44,882 bases of DNA from Parachlorella kessleri (lineage: Eukaryota > Chlorophyta > Trebouxiophyceae > Chlorellales > Chlorellaceae): NCBI GenBank assembly GCA_001598975.1, contig BBXU01001167.1, forward strand, positions 1 through 44,882. The letters are read 5' to 3'. The translations under genes and the position numbers were made by a program. The notes under the pieces were generated by a model that saw only the letters and a program-made list of their open reading frames with translations, did not search any database and was not told the origin of the DNA. This document shows positions 1-11,769 of this stretch, in pieces; position 1 is the first letter of the stretch; every line of letters starts with the position of its first letter.

Positions 1-444
1 GGGGGGGTTAGTTGGTGTGGCGGGGTGTGGTGGAGGGCCTGTGATAAATAGCATGTGGGATAGGGTATGATGTAGGTGTGTGGCAGTATGTCGGGTTGCG
101 TGGGACCTGGCTCGCTGCTCGCCAAGGGATGGTGCCTGGAGCCCAGGTAGTGCTTCTTGTGATATTGATGTATGACTACTGGCAGGGTACCGCCGGAAGT
201 ACCACCCAAGCGGTACATTCATACGGATTTCCAACGCCCCTGCCTGGATGTGCAAACAAGCCACTGCACGGTTTCATTGAATATGCATGTGGGAAGCATC
301 GCGTCCGTACTGCCTACTGAAATCTTATCAAGGCCAGCAGGGGCCCTCCCGATGAGGTGAACCCCAGGGTAGCCAAGGTGTATGTCACCATCAGTGCCTG
401 CCTCACTTGACTGGGCTTTCTCGTGATCTGACCATCTGCCCTAG

Positions 445-1992
445 GACTCTCCGGCAGGTGCCCTACAACGAGCTGAACCACAGGGTGGTGGACGCCTCCG
501 CGGTGGAGTCAGAAACACAGCAGCAGATGGCAGTGCTGGAGGTGAGTCATGCAGGGCAGAGAGTCTGGTGCGCATGAGCTCCTCATCCCATGCGTTCTAC
601 GTGTAGGGAAGTGCAGACCTCGATGTAGGTGCACCGCCGCGCGAAGTGTTTCTTTTGCCTGGATGGGGCAGAGCCTCGGTGTGGGGCGGGGGGGGGGGGG
701 CGGGGGCGGCGGAGAGCTGCTGCTGACAGCATGCAGCAAGGCAAGCTGTCAGCTGTGTCACCTAAGCTGCTCCCAGCATAAGTGACACTTGGGTCAGCGA
801 GCATGCTAGTGACAGTGTCGCCCTGCATATGACGCTAAGGCTGGGGGGCAGCCTTTGTGACCCACTGCTCTGGTCCGATCTTTTTACATATTACTCTTTG
901 TCGTTAAAAGCTGTGTGACCTTGGCAGTTGCGTTCAAGCCACTTCCTATTTAACTAAAAACATATGTGCATAACATATATTATCTCTAGCGGTCAGCTAT
1001 GCCCCTAATCGTCCTTTTCTACTTCGCAGGGCCGGCCTCTCAGCCCCAGCCACTTCCCTAATGATCCGGGGCTCTGGGACGAGACACTTGACCTTACACC
1101 ATACATTAACACGTCTGCCTTCTCGGTAGGTTATTCACCAGGGCAATGAGTTGGGAAGCTTGCACTGCGAAAGTTCGACACTAACTGCTATGGCTGCCCG
1201 TGCAGTTGCCCCTGCACACTGCCCTCACATCAACCTGAGAACCTTCCTACCTAAAGGATGTTTTCTTTGGTCAGCTGGCTCTCTGTAGGCAGTCACTGCT
1301 AGTAGCGGCGGCCAGTGCCCCGCGGCAAAGCCCACAGGGCATCCCACAAAGCCGGCTGCCATTCATCATTGCAGGTGCCGGAGAGCTTTAGCTTGGAGCG
1401 GGCTTACATCCTTTTCAGCACCATGGGCCTCCGGCATTTAGTCATCACTGACGAGCACAACCGGTAAGCTGGGCATAGGGGGCATGCTTTGCGGCACTCA
1501 GGGGTAGCGACCGTTGTCTGCATCCCTGCGGACATGTGGCCCGTCTTACTTACTGCCATACGTGCAACGCACAGGAAGCTGACCTGTCTGTAGGTGCATA
1601 CCGTCATCAGCATTGGCAATGCGTGCACTGGTCACCCAACCTGCGGCTGTGCTGCTGTCCGTGCCATGGCCCCGCCCTGTATCGTTCTGCAGCAGACTCA
1701 CAATGTCGGCAGCGCCCGCTGTAAAGTACACCCCGCTGTGCTGGGCATACCCAGCAGAACAGGAGCCACCGCCTTGCCTGCTGTGCCGCGCTCTGCTGGC
1801 TGCAGGGTCAAGGGGATCGTCACCCGCAAAGACCTGGTGGGATACCACTTGGATGACGCGGTGGGTCGGGCAAGAACAGGCCGCATGGAGGGCAGCCGGA
1901 ATGGGAGGATGCCGCCCTACAGGATGGACTCCCTGTCGCCCCTCAGTTCGCCCACAGCGCGCGAAGCAGCGCCGCTCGCCCAGCAGGCATAG
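445..1992 (+). CDS. CLC-type chloride channel or Cl-/H+ antiporter, C-terminal part (5' end missing)
   Basis: Four exons are readable: about 445-541, 1030-1125, 1375-1463 and 1806-1992 (stop TAG), all with GT-AG introns and continuous phase. The product is the cytosolic tail of a CLC protein. After VPYNELNHRV comes the second CBS domain: DLTPYINTSAFSVPESFSL, then AYILFSTMGLRHLVITDE, then VKGIVTRKDLVGYHLDD. The glycine/leucine pattern and the closing ITRKDL-like motif are typical of eukaryotic CLC proteins of the plant CLC-d / animal CLC-6/7 kind. In this family the CBS pair regulates gating and can bind nucleotides; the transport domain is not in the window. A 45-residue Ser/Pro/Arg-rich tail follows the CBS domain. 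No upstream exon could be recognised in 1-444, so the edge may fall in an intron. TGTAA at 2159-2163 could be the poly(A) signal. The family call is firm; the subfamily is not. Confidence 0.85.
688..700. repeat. Poly-G run in a CLC intron
   Basis: Thirteen consecutive G, flanked by further G blocks (about 682-709), lie inside the intron after the 445-541 exon. On the transcript strand this could form a G-quadruplex. It is also a likely site of sequencing length error. Confidence 0.8.
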
Positions 1993-3619
1993 CATAGCAC
2001 AGGCTGTTCGCTCGGCGTATGGCTGCAGCATGTGATAGCGCGGCATCTTGTGTCATGTTGCACTCTCCACCCCTCATTCCTGACCAGCGGGTGTGGTGCA
2101 ATGCGTTGAGGGACTGCAATTGCAGTTCCGTGGCTGGTGGGAATGCGGAAGCTGCGGCTGTAAAGGTAAGCAGTGACACCTGCTGGTGCCCCTGCAACAG
2201 GGAGGTTTTCGGGCGTGGCATGCAGTTGCAAAGAGGAAGTGTTTACTGTGTAGCTGTGAAATTGCAGTGCGGTATGCAGCGTTAGCTGTGATGGTTTGCA
2301 TGTGGCGGCAAAACTTGCCCATGCGAGTTGCAAGCCTCACTGCCAACTGGAGCCTGCCTCGTCAGTGCTTGATATCTTTCCTACGAGCCATTGGTGGCAC
2401 AGGCGAGATGACAGGCAAGGAAATTTGTTTGTGTGGGGTGCAAGTACATGCACTTTCTTACAATTAGTTTTCGTATACATCTGTTTACAGAGGTCATTAA
2501 GTTGGGGTTGTGCAAGTGCTGCCCATGTTTGTAGCGTGCACTTCAGCTCAGCAGAGTTGTTGCTCGTTGCTGGCGATAGCTGTGCAGTCGCATGTTGTAC
2601 TCCGGGCAGAGGTCACACAACGACTTTGTAGACTTGAGAGCAGGGTTGGGGAACCCTACTAGCTCTCTTGTCATGATGGTATCCATGATGCCAAAATGGT
2701 CTGCGGCTGGCAGTGCATTGCACTACGCTCATAAGCTGGATTGTACCTGCAAAACTCAGTGACTGCCAAGCACTAGCATTTGCCGCAAATTCCCTTAGGG
2801 TGGTAACCCTGCTTCTCTACGTCCGTGTAGCAGGTCGACGCCCTGTCGGCAGGCCGACGTTGAGCGTCATCGCCGCTATGTGAAAGCGCAAGCCCGGCTG
2901 CCACTAGCCGTCTAACAGGTGGGGTCATTTAAACACGAGCAGCAACGAAGCTGCCAAACGCTGTAAGTCGCAAATAAGAGGCAGTAATGGGAGGTGTCAG
3001 AGGAAGGCAGTACACTTTCTATGTTCCAGCATTTGTGCCAGCAGTAGTCTGGCGCCTCGCCTCATTGATGTGAAGGGGAGATTTCCCAAGGCTACGGACC
3101 TCACGCGTATCTTGGTAACTAGATGACAGACGTTCTCTGGGAGCTGGGGCACTTGCCGAGCTCGAGCTTGCCCACCCTGCCTGTCCAGGGTGAGACCAAG
3201 CCCGCCGGTAGCCGCCTGGAGATTGCTGTTGAACCAACTGTGCGAACTCGGCGCTGTCTTGCCCTATACACCCGCTCCGCACCCTAAACGGTGCATGCAT
3301 GCAGTGCGGCCTTACCGGGTACCTGGCCTCGTGCAGGACAGTCGCTGTCCTGGGATACCTTAGAGGTCGGTGCGCAGGCCCCAAACAGCCTTGCAGACGG
3401 AGCCCAGCTTCTGGGCGAGACCTGGGAGGGGCAGCGATGCGACAGGCAAGCTGCCAGCACACGCAGGCCCTCGCCGGTGAGCTCAAGGTTGGGTTTCGCT
3501 TGTAGTGACCATGGGCGGCGGAGTAGGGCGGGCGTGACAGCCTGAAAGTCTGGTAGAACCGACCTGGGCGCGGCCGCCGCACAGACACAAGCGCTAGGCA
3601 CCGATCAACATGACGGTAT
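1993..3619. other. CLC 3' UTR and intergenic region before the SBP gene
   Basis: No gene with coding character was recognised. Long open frames on the minus strand (3019-3588 and 3284-3601) begin at GTG rather than ATG, match no family known to me, and look like chance openness in GC-rich DNA. The 5' UTR, promoter or unrecognised first exons of the SBP gene may lie in 2700-3619. Confidence 0.5.
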
Positions 3620-6142
3620 ATGGGACAGCCGGACAGTCACGAACCAGTCACTAGTGGTACTTATCTTCCTGGCCTGCTCGACAGACTTTCCAACCGAAAT
3701 TTGGCAATCGAACTTTGGCGCCCAACCACTTTGCGCTTGCTGAGGAGTGACCTATGTTTGCTCCTGCAGGGCTCAACTTGCAGCGAGAAGAAAAAGAAAC
3801 GGGGGCCGAGGCCGCGATTGTGAGTGACTGGCTTGGGCAACCCTTCCGTTGCGCGCTTGATGGTTAGACCGTTGTTAACAAGCGTCAGGGTACCCTAGAA
3901 CCCACGTTGTGCGGTCCATCTTGCAGGGAAAGAGTGTGTCAACCTTGCTGGTTGCTGCCGTGATGCCGCACTGCGCAGTCGCCTGTCAAAAGGAGTCATG
4001 TGTGCTCTGCTTTCTGCGTCAAGTTCCTGTGCGTCGTCCATATCCGTGCACCTTTGTTCATGTACACAGGCTGCTCCCCCCGCTGTCCTGCTTTGTCACC
4101 CTACACCCTCTGGTTTTAGCATGGGTGGCAGGTAGTGCAAACAGGGAGTAGAGCTGGGCTGGACTGGACTGACAGGGCTGGATGCAGAATGAGCCTGGTT
4201 TGTCTGATACGTGCTACTCACAACGTGCTATCTGTATTGCTCGCTGCTGCGCAGGTTCAGGAAATATGCATGCATGGTGGACGGTTGTGCGTCTGACCTG
4301 TCCACTAGCTCCTACTACTACCAGCGAAACCACATTTGCACGGTAGGGCTGGTGACTAGACTATCTCCTGGCTGGCAGTGACCTTGCTCTGAGGGTTGTG
4401 CCTGCTCATCTATTTTGGAGCGGCCTGTTGCAGTGGCCCTGCACTTTTAGCCTGCTTTGGCACGTGCATGTATGGTGGAGTTTGTACGTGTGGCCCTCCT
4501 CCGCTCGCTTTTCAGAAAAATCCTTGCAGCATGCAACAGACATGGACCAGAACCCTTGCTGTGCTGTGCTGTGCTGCAGGAGCACCTGAAGCTCTCTTGC
4601 ATCCAGGTTCGCGGGGTGCCCTCGAGGTTCTGCCAGCGCTGCGGCATCAGCCACGACGTTGACAGCTTTGACGGGCGCAAAAAGAGCTGCCGGGCGTCCC
4701 TGGAGAAGCACAAGAAACGGAGGTATCGATATACACTTTGCACAAGGCGCTCCTGCTGTCCTAATGCCTATCGTCTTAGGAGGCTTCAGGGCAAGTCTCC
4801 TGGCCTCTGCTGGAGCTGTGATGATAGGTAATGGGACGGGCAGCATGTGCAACACAACCTACAGACTGTCCCCGGCGGTAGGCGTGACGTGTCTGTTGAT
4901 AGTTGACTTCTGTGTTGTCTGTCAAGTTGGGCGTAGCACTAATCTGGTTGCCTGACATTCCCTGCCCGCAGGCTCGGCAAGCAGTCGGCAGATGGCGTAG
5001 CGGACAATTCCTCGCCCTCCACTTCCCATCCAACCACACCAGCAGCAACGCTGACGCTCTCAAGCCCAGCCCTTGAGCAGCCGGAGCTGGGGTCACTGGT
5101 ACCAGCAGCGACGCCAGATGCGGGCGCGACTGGCACTCCATTCCCGGCTGTGGCTGTGCTGGAACCGCTCCTCGGCTCCCCTGCTGCCCTGGCCTTGGGC
5201 TCCAGAAGCAGCAGCAGCTTGGAAGACCTCCCAGGGCTGTCCGCTGCCGGCATTGCACCAGTGGCTGCTAAGACTGCAGCCGGACAGCCGCAGCTGCAGG
5301 AGCCCCAGGATGCGCTCTGCGTCGCTTTGCTGGGCGAGCTGGAGCTGCCGTCCTTGGAGGACCTTGAGAGTCTGGATTGGGATCAGCTGGGATGCCCCAT
5401 GCCAGGTGGCGATTCTGCAGGGAGACAGGTGGCAGTGGGCAGCGAGGTTATAGGCGCAGAAGGCGGAAGCCTAGCTGAGCCCGCCCTGTTCTCTGGCGTG
5501 GAAGTGCCGGCGGGGGCACTGGCTGCCAGCGGCAGCGACCAGGCTGCAGTTGGAGGGGAGCACTGGGGTGGGGCTTCCCAGCCAGCAGGCCAGCCATTGA
5601 CTCCCAGGCATGGAGGAGATGCTCTTGCTGCCCAAGGTTCGCTGCCCACTCCAGGTGGCTCTTTGCTTTCTTCACCAGACAGCCAGGCGTTCTGGGGAGG
5701 TTGTGAAGTGGGACTCCCCCGGGTGCCAGCGGTAGCAGCAACAGCAGCAGCAGCCGGTGGGGCAGCAAATTTCAACCCTCAGCCAACGTGGGCGGGTCAG
5801 CAGGTGCGGGCGATTGAACCAACAGAGCTAACGGCAGCTCAGTGGTACCCTCCTGCCCAGCAGCAGCATCAGCAGCAGGGGTGCTTGCACCCCACCGCTG
5901 TTGCCGCAGCAGCAGCGCCTACTGCGCTTACTGCGCCCTGGTCACAGGCATGCCAGCCACCTTCTCTTGGGCGGCAGGACCAGCCCCAGTCGCCTGCGCA
6001 GCCGCAGGCTGGGCAGTATATGTCGGCACAGCAGTTGTCGCCCCTGCAAGTGAGTTTCGTCCAGGGCACTAATTCCGCAGGTCAGCCGGTTTTGGGCACT
6101 GCCTGGGTGCTGGTACCCCAGGCCCTTATGGTCCACGTGTGA
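3620..6142 (+). CDS. SBP-box (SQUAMOSA promoter-binding-like) transcription factor
   Basis: Exons: about 3620-3819 (start provisional), 4255-4342, 4580-4722 and 4972-6142 (TGA), giving about 533 aa. The SBP domain is complete and split over three exons. Zinc site 1 is C73-x4-C78-x16-C95-x2-H98 (CMVDGC...ICTEH). Zinc site 2 is C114-x2-C117-x3-H121-x11-C133 (CQRCGISHDV...KKSC). The basic KKSC...KHKKRR segment overlaps site 2 and is the usual nuclear-localisation and DNA-contact region. SBP proteins bind GTAC-core promoter elements in the nucleus. The 390-residue C-terminus, in one exon, is rich in Ala, Gln, Pro and Ser and acidic in places (LELPSLEDLESLDWDQL), suggesting an activation region. 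No ankyrin repeats are visible, unlike Chlamydomonas CRR1. ATG 3620 is in frame, but an acceptor-like ctcctgcag ending at 3769 could instead start that exon, so the true N-terminus may lie in upstream exons. Confidence 0.9.
4120..4189 (+). repeat. Dispersed 70-base intronic repeat, copy 1 (SBP gene)
   Basis: This 70-base stretch in the intron between exons 3770-3819 and 4255-4342 starts catgggtggcaggtag and ends gggctggatgcagaa. It recurs at 35287-35356 in an IFT52 intron with only two substitutions. No other copy was noticed apart from shorter pieces in that same IFT52 intron. Confidence 0.85.
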
Positions 6143-7071
6143 AGTGCTCGTTGGCTGAGCGGTCGGGTGGGATTGCCAGCGTGATTCATATATAGACTAG
6201 ATGGCTTGTTGGCTATTGTTAACTTGCTATTGCTGAATTTTTTAGTGAGGTTGGTACACTGTGGGTCATAGCATGTCCATCTGCATGCTCTTGTTCCTAT
6301 TGGGGTTTGCTGTGCATGTGCAGCGTGGTATAACTGCAGCAGGCGCTTTTGGGAAGGGGCTTGGTAAGGCTCCTGCAGTATATGACGTGCCCAACTCAAC
6401 TACAGGACTATTGTCTTAGTACACTTAATGGGGTGCCCCGATGTTTAGGGCCGGGTTAGTCAGCGTTGCCACCCAAGCTTGCAGGATATTGTGCATCTTC
6501 TGGAACTCAAGACTTAGTCTGTTTTTCTTAGTGGCTTTTTCCACCGAGTTGCCAGCATTCCTTGCTGCACAAGTTTTCATGCAAGGGCAGCCCTTTGGGC
6601 ACAGATCGTTGTACCCTTCACGTGGAGTACCCTTCCTCCCTTTGGGCAGGCAGGCTACCTTGTCTATTCACAGGCATGTGTGGCTCGGTATGTAGTTTAG
6701 CACTGCCAGAACAGTGCGCATGGGCTTGTCACTCTCAAAGCTTCCCTCTTCACCCACTGTGTACCCACCTGCTTTCCCTTCTCTCTTGTCCGCTGTTTGT
6801 AGCGGTGGCTTCTATATATTTTGCCTGCCTTTTCCTTTCTTTCCCTACCCCACCCTTAAAACCTCGGACTTGTAGTAACTGCAACTTGTCAGGCTTTTGG
6901 TGGTGTCATCCCCACTTCAGACGTTTGTGAGTTGTTGTCATGCCCTGTTCAGTGGTTTGTGCGGTGCTTGATTTGATGGACTAGTAATCGAGGGCTGCTC
7001 CCATGTGGGTATTACTGACTACAGACTAACATTGGTGAAGTGCAGTTTCATCCAGGGGATAGATTGCTAGG
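6143..7071. other. SBP 3' UTR and intergenic region
   Basis: No coding exon, RNA gene or repeat was recognised. The stretch at 6745-6870 is pyrimidine-rich, with many CT/TTCC blocks. Short open frames here have no family resemblance. Confidence 0.45.
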
Positions 7072-7870
7072 ATGAAACCCACCGTCTCAGTTTATGATTG
7101 GCTTGCGGACCCAAAGCCAGGGAAGTTGGTTAGACTTGGTATGCATATGGCTTTCTCCTGACCATGCTTTGCCCCGCCTGCTCTTTAGTTACTCAAGTTT
7201 GTTTGTTACACGCATACCTGACATGCTGACGTGGAGGTATACCTGGAACACCACAAACCGGGTGTTCAAACTCTTGTAACCAGGATCCCTTTTCCTCTGG
7301 AGGGATCCAGCTATCCTCTTTACAGACTAGGGGCCTCTGCTGTGCACCCGGCCTTGTCACGCTACCAGGCTTCACCCCTTTTCACCACATCGCCAGCCGT
7401 ACAAGGTTGGCAACACAACTACAAAGCTGTTAGATTCAAAACACCGCATGCAGATCAGCCCTGCCCTTTTACGTGTGCCAGGAGCTGGACTGTAGGCAGA
7501 GTCCAACACAGCCACAGGAGCACAGCTATCGCAGCTACCCTCGGAGAAAATTGGGAGACCTGAGTTTTGAAACGAAGGTCTACATTGAGACGCTGCTCAG
7601 CTCCGTGCTAACAAGAAAGGTGGGCCCAAGGCCGGGGTCGTCCTCGCCGCAGGCAGTGCAGATGTGTCAGCCCGGTGGTCCTAGCCACCGACCATGTAAG
7701 AAGGAGGTCTGCCACAGCCTAGACAGCACACTGGTGTAATCAGGGCGGCGCCCAGCACAAACACTGGCAGCCAGAGAGGCTTTTTTGACGACACTCAAGA
7801 CCTGACCAAGGCCGTGAAGCGCCTGGAGGCTAAAGACACGCGGCTTTCAGCGGGTAGTCCAGCCAGCTGA
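7072..7870 (+). CDS. Possible small gene, about 96 aa, function unknown
   Basis: This is a tentative three-exon model: 7072-7128, 7482-7619 and 7775-7870 (TGA). All joins are in phase 0 with GT-AG ends (donor gttaga, acceptor gtgccag, donor gtgggc, acceptor cagccag). The protein starts MKPTVSVYDWLADPKPG and continues through RKLGDLSFETKVYIETLLSS into a charged, possibly helical end, DLTKAVKRLEAKDTRLS. I do not recognise a family. Support is the consistent phase and the sensible amino-acid composition of the second and third exons. The third exon is also the part copied in inverted orientation at 7971-8075. The first exon is the weakest part of the model. Confidence 0.35.
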
Positions 7871-8075
7871 ACATGATAGCCACGGGCACCGACCGGCTGG
7901 GGCCCACCAAAGCAGACATAGCGCCCGTGCACACTGGCCTCCGGCGGTCAATGCCTGGAACCGCCCCTGTGGGTTGATGCCCGTGGCTTCCATGTTCAGC
8001 TGGCTTGACTGACCGCGGAAGCTGCTGGGACTTTGGCCTCCAAGCGCCGCACGGCCTTGGCAGGTCTTGAGTGTC
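7790..8075. repeat. Inverted repeat: two 105-base arms with a 76-base loop
   Basis: Arm 1 is 7790-7894 and arm 2 is 7971-8075 (reverse complement), roughly 80% alike by eye with one single-base gap. Perfect blocks include gacactcaagacctg and agccagctgaacatg. Arm 1 starts inside the last exon of the possible gene at 7072-7870 and runs past its stop codon. Similarity stops sharply at both ends. A transcript through here could fold into a long imperfect hairpin. Confidence 0.85.
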
Positions 8076-8690
8076 GACAGTGGACTAGTTGTTCCCCCTG
8101 CAAAGCCGACCCTGTTTGAAACAAACACCAGACCAGCCCTGCCTCGTCCACCGGCAAGGGGTGCCCCACACTTTGCAGCCCGGCCTGCACCTCCACTGAG
8201 GGCTCTCAGGCAGCACAGCTGCCCTGCTTCGTGATGACAACCCAACCACTAACGCATACTCTTGGTCCATTCTCACCATCCCTCCCTTATAACACGAACA
8301 CCTTCCGTCATCTGCTGGCTAAAAAGCGCCGGTTGCCAGACAACTGCAGCCTGGCGGTTTAGGCCGCTTGCTTTGCTGGCTGGAGTTGTGCCAGCAAAAC
8401 TCTCTCCCAACTAGCAAAACCGAAGCACAGCAAACCTGCCTCACTGCAGGGTGATCATGCCTCTCTTGTATCTATGCCAGCATCGGACCACTCTCCTCAA
8501 GGCAAACCCGTAAAGCTTGCCAAGCTCCTTCGGTGCGCCAACCCCATACGCAGCCCGAGTTGATAGGCATTTGATATGGTATCAATAATTGGCTGTCTGA
8601 TGCCACACAACACAGGAGGTGAGCACCTTCGTTCGACCCGGAGTTGCCTGACGAGAGGCATCGCCCCAGAGCAGGTGACAGCCTGGCGAG
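8076..8690. other. Intergenic region upstream of serine acetyltransferase
   Basis: No coding exon was recognised. This probably holds the promoter and 5' UTR of the serine acetyltransferase gene, and possibly an unrecognised first exon: an acceptor-like cttcgcag sits just after ATG 8691. Confidence 0.4.
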
Positions 8691-11600
8691 ATGACATGTT
8701 CGCTGCACTTCGCAGGTGCCAGCCACCAACCGCGCCATGACAACCAGCCTCCGTCCCTAGTACGTGGGCAGCCAGTGCCACCAAGCCAGCCACGTGCAAG
8801 TGGAGGCACCGCTGACGCTGTGGCCAGCAGGCATAGCAGCTGGGCGCAGCTTGCAACCCAGCTGTCGCAGCACGAAAAGGCGCTTTACGGCTTGCAAAAC
8901 CCAGCAGCTGCTGCTTCTTTTCACGTGAGCCAGCCTAGGTCCCAGCAGGCGCCGCCAGCAACACCACCGCGACTTGGTAAGCCCAGGGCATAGACGGCAT
9001 GCAATATCATTCTATCTGAGCACAAGCCTTAGCATCACCCTTGCGCCTGCGCCTGGGTTGTCTTCGATGTATCTGTAATTACACAAGTGAAAGGCTGCTC
9101 CTACAACGGGGACACACTGCGGCCTTGCCAGGCCTGCTAAGGCCAAAGCCCGGGACAAGCACTGGTACTCAAAATCGACCTGCAGCTGTGTGCAGATACA
9201 GCTGCACGGCCAGCACAGCTGGCCACCCCACCGCAGCAACCCCAGGATGTGTCAGAGATGTGGAGAATTATTCAGCAGGAGGTGTACGACCTGGTGGATG
9301 CCGAGCCGGAAGCTGGAGGGCTGCTCCACCATGGGGTGACCATTCATGCCTCTCTCCAGAATGCAATGGCATTCGCGCTGTCACACAAGCTGGCGACCAG
9401 TGCGCTAAGCCCTGCCCACCTTATGCGCCTCATTACTCATGCATATGAGGTGGGTGGAATGTTCTGGGCCAGGGCTGCAGCAAAGCAGTGGGGTGTCGTC
9501 TGGGACAAGAGGGCTACCGTTGCTGAAGTACACATGGATGGGTAAGGACTACTTGAGCCAAGGCAATGGCCTGAGGGTAGGTGCTAATTCAGAAGGTGGA
9601 ACTATGTGAAGGAAGTTTAAGCATGGTTTGGGGCCAGGTAGAACCCACTACTGATGACCCAAAGTTGCAGTGGAGCCATTGGGCAAGAGTACCACGGCAG
9701 CTTTGATGGGGCCGATGTAAGTGAGAATTATCTAGGCCTGATAGCCCGAGCCTGAGAGTTATTTGCGAACACCATGCTTGCAGGCAGACCCCTCGATCCC
9801 TGAGGCATGTGCCGCGGACTTGAGAGCTGCCCGCGAGCGAGACGTAGCTTGCGACACCTACACCAAATGCCTGCTGTTTTTCAAGGGCTTCCATGTGAGT
9901 TGCACTTACAACGCTGGTTGTGCGTGGTTTGGAGTGGCAGGGCTGCGGCAGTGGCTATCATCCCTTCCTACGGTAAAGCACTTTTCGGTGTCTTTGTTCC
10001 TCCACCACTTGTTCCAAATGAGGATTGCTTTATTTGCGCAGGCGGTTCAGGCTTATCGGGTGGCGCACTGGTAAGCCCGTACACCTTCCGGCTGCCATTG
10101 AAGTGATGCGGTAGATTCTGACAAGGCACCCGTGTTCCCGGCTTGCTTGTTGTTGGGTGAGGAGGCACGCGCAATGCCTATGTCCGGCGCTATACCAGAA
10201 CTTTGTCCAGGGACCGGCGTTGGCAACCGCTGATGTTCATTGCGCTCTGCTGTGCTGTCACCCTTGTGGCAGGATGTGGCAAAACGACAGGAGGGAGGTT
10301 GCCTTTGACATCCAGGGCCGCATGGCCAAGGCTTTCAATGGTGAGCGGAGCCTCACCGGAATGTTGGCTGTGTCACGTGGGGTTCTCATCACTTAGCACC
10401 TGAAGTGAAAGGAGAAAGCGGTGGGGGTGCCAGAATGAGCTCACCTTGTGTACAACCTTCCGCACACTGCACCTGACCAGGGCATCCATCCGGTAGCCAA
10501 GCTGAAGCTGCGTCACCTGCTGGGCTGTACCAAATGCCTTGTGCACTCTGCCCCAGGAACCGTCCAGAGGATCTTTTCTCAAACAATGTTCGCTACATCT
10601 CTGCGTGTGGTGCAGTGGATATCCACCCGGCAGCGAAGCTGGGCTCGGGGGTGCTGCTAGACCATGCCACCGGCATCGTGATTGGCCAGACCTCGGTGGT
10701 GGGGGACAACGTCTCCATGTTGCACCGCGTGGTGCTCGGCGGCAGCGGCTTTGAGATTGGGCGGCGCCACCCCACAATAGGTGTGAGGGAGGGAAGGTTC
10801 ACACGCTTAAGCATTCGCCCGCCACAGCCACATGACAGGTCACAAGTGTAGCCCCTGTTGAAGGTTCCCAATCGGCTGATGCTGCTTTTATTTATAGGCA
10901 CCATTAGGGCGCCTTTGTGCAAGTGACCTGGCACCATCTGCCGGACTCTGCGGCCAATGCAGACTGTGTGCGAAGGCTGTGCAATCGGTGTGAGACCCTC
11001 CCCTGCTTGATCCTACGTGCAGCATATAGTGCCGAAGGGGATGTGTGCTGCTGCGTGCGCCGTGCCTAGGTCAGAGGGTATGATCTCTTCAACAGCTTGG
11101 CGTCAGTGAGATGACAGCAACAAACCTTGAGGCCTGGGCGTCATTATTTATTTATTTGGCAGCAACAAACCCTGATGCAGAGGACAATGTGCTGCTGGGG
11201 GCGGGAGCCAACGTGCTGGGGCCCGTCACCGTGGGGCGCAACTCCAAGATTGGCGCTGGATCCATGGTGATTGACAACATCCCGCCCAACTGTGTGGCAG
11301 GTGCGGCAACAGGAAATTGGCGGCGTTGGAACCCCGAACTCCCTTGGGGCCTTGCCATGCTGGGCTACAGGCTGACACTGGTCTTTGTGGGAGGGGCATG
11401 GTCCATGCTGCATGCAAAACACCAACCGTCCGGAGTCCACTGTCAAAGCTTACAGCCCTGACCAGTCTGGCACTTTGTTCTGAAGAAAAAGAGGCCGACT
11501 GCCTCCAGTTGGATGAAGGCTGCCTGCCGGCCGGCCTTGTATAGGCGGACATGATCTTATGAGACGAGGCATCTACTGCAACCAGTTGTTGCGACGCTCC

Positions 11601-11769
11601 TGACAGGTGTGGATGATGGCACTTTGCTGACCCAGCTGGGTGCCTTTTCTGTCCCGGCCTGTTTGCAGTGGGGGTGCCCGCGAAGGTGGTCAAACGGCTA
11701 GATGGAATGACCACCCCGCTGACGGCAATGGACCAAGGTACAGAGTTCATACTCGACTATGAGATATAG
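8691..11769 (+). CDS. Serine O-acetyltransferase (cysteine biosynthesis), plant type
   Basis: Eight exons: 8691-8976, 9196-9449, 9784-9894, 10042-10070, 10273-10340, 10616-10780, 11181-11300 and 11669-11769 (TAG), about 377 aa, phase-continuous throughout. The enzyme makes O-acetylserine from serine and acetyl-CoA, the first committed step to cysteine. The helical N-terminal domain reads MWRIIQQEVYDLVDAEP and later RERDVACDTYTKCLLFFKGF. The left-handed beta-helix follows. The catalytic pair is D251 (VDIHPAAK) and H266 (LDHATG), 15 residues apart as D143/H158 in E. coli CysE. H301 in RRHP keeps the position of E. coli H193. The C-terminus EFILDYEI ends in Ile, which in plants inserts into O-acetylserine (thiol) lyase to form the cysteine synthase complex. 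About 115 Pro/Gln/Ala-rich residues precede the domain and could be a transit peptide. The start codon is uncertain. Confidence 0.93.

Noticed and set aside
3019..3601. Two long overlapping minus-strand frames (189 and 105 aa) between CLC and SBP
   Set aside because: Both begin at GTG rather than ATG, no consistent splice model was found, and nothing resembles a family.
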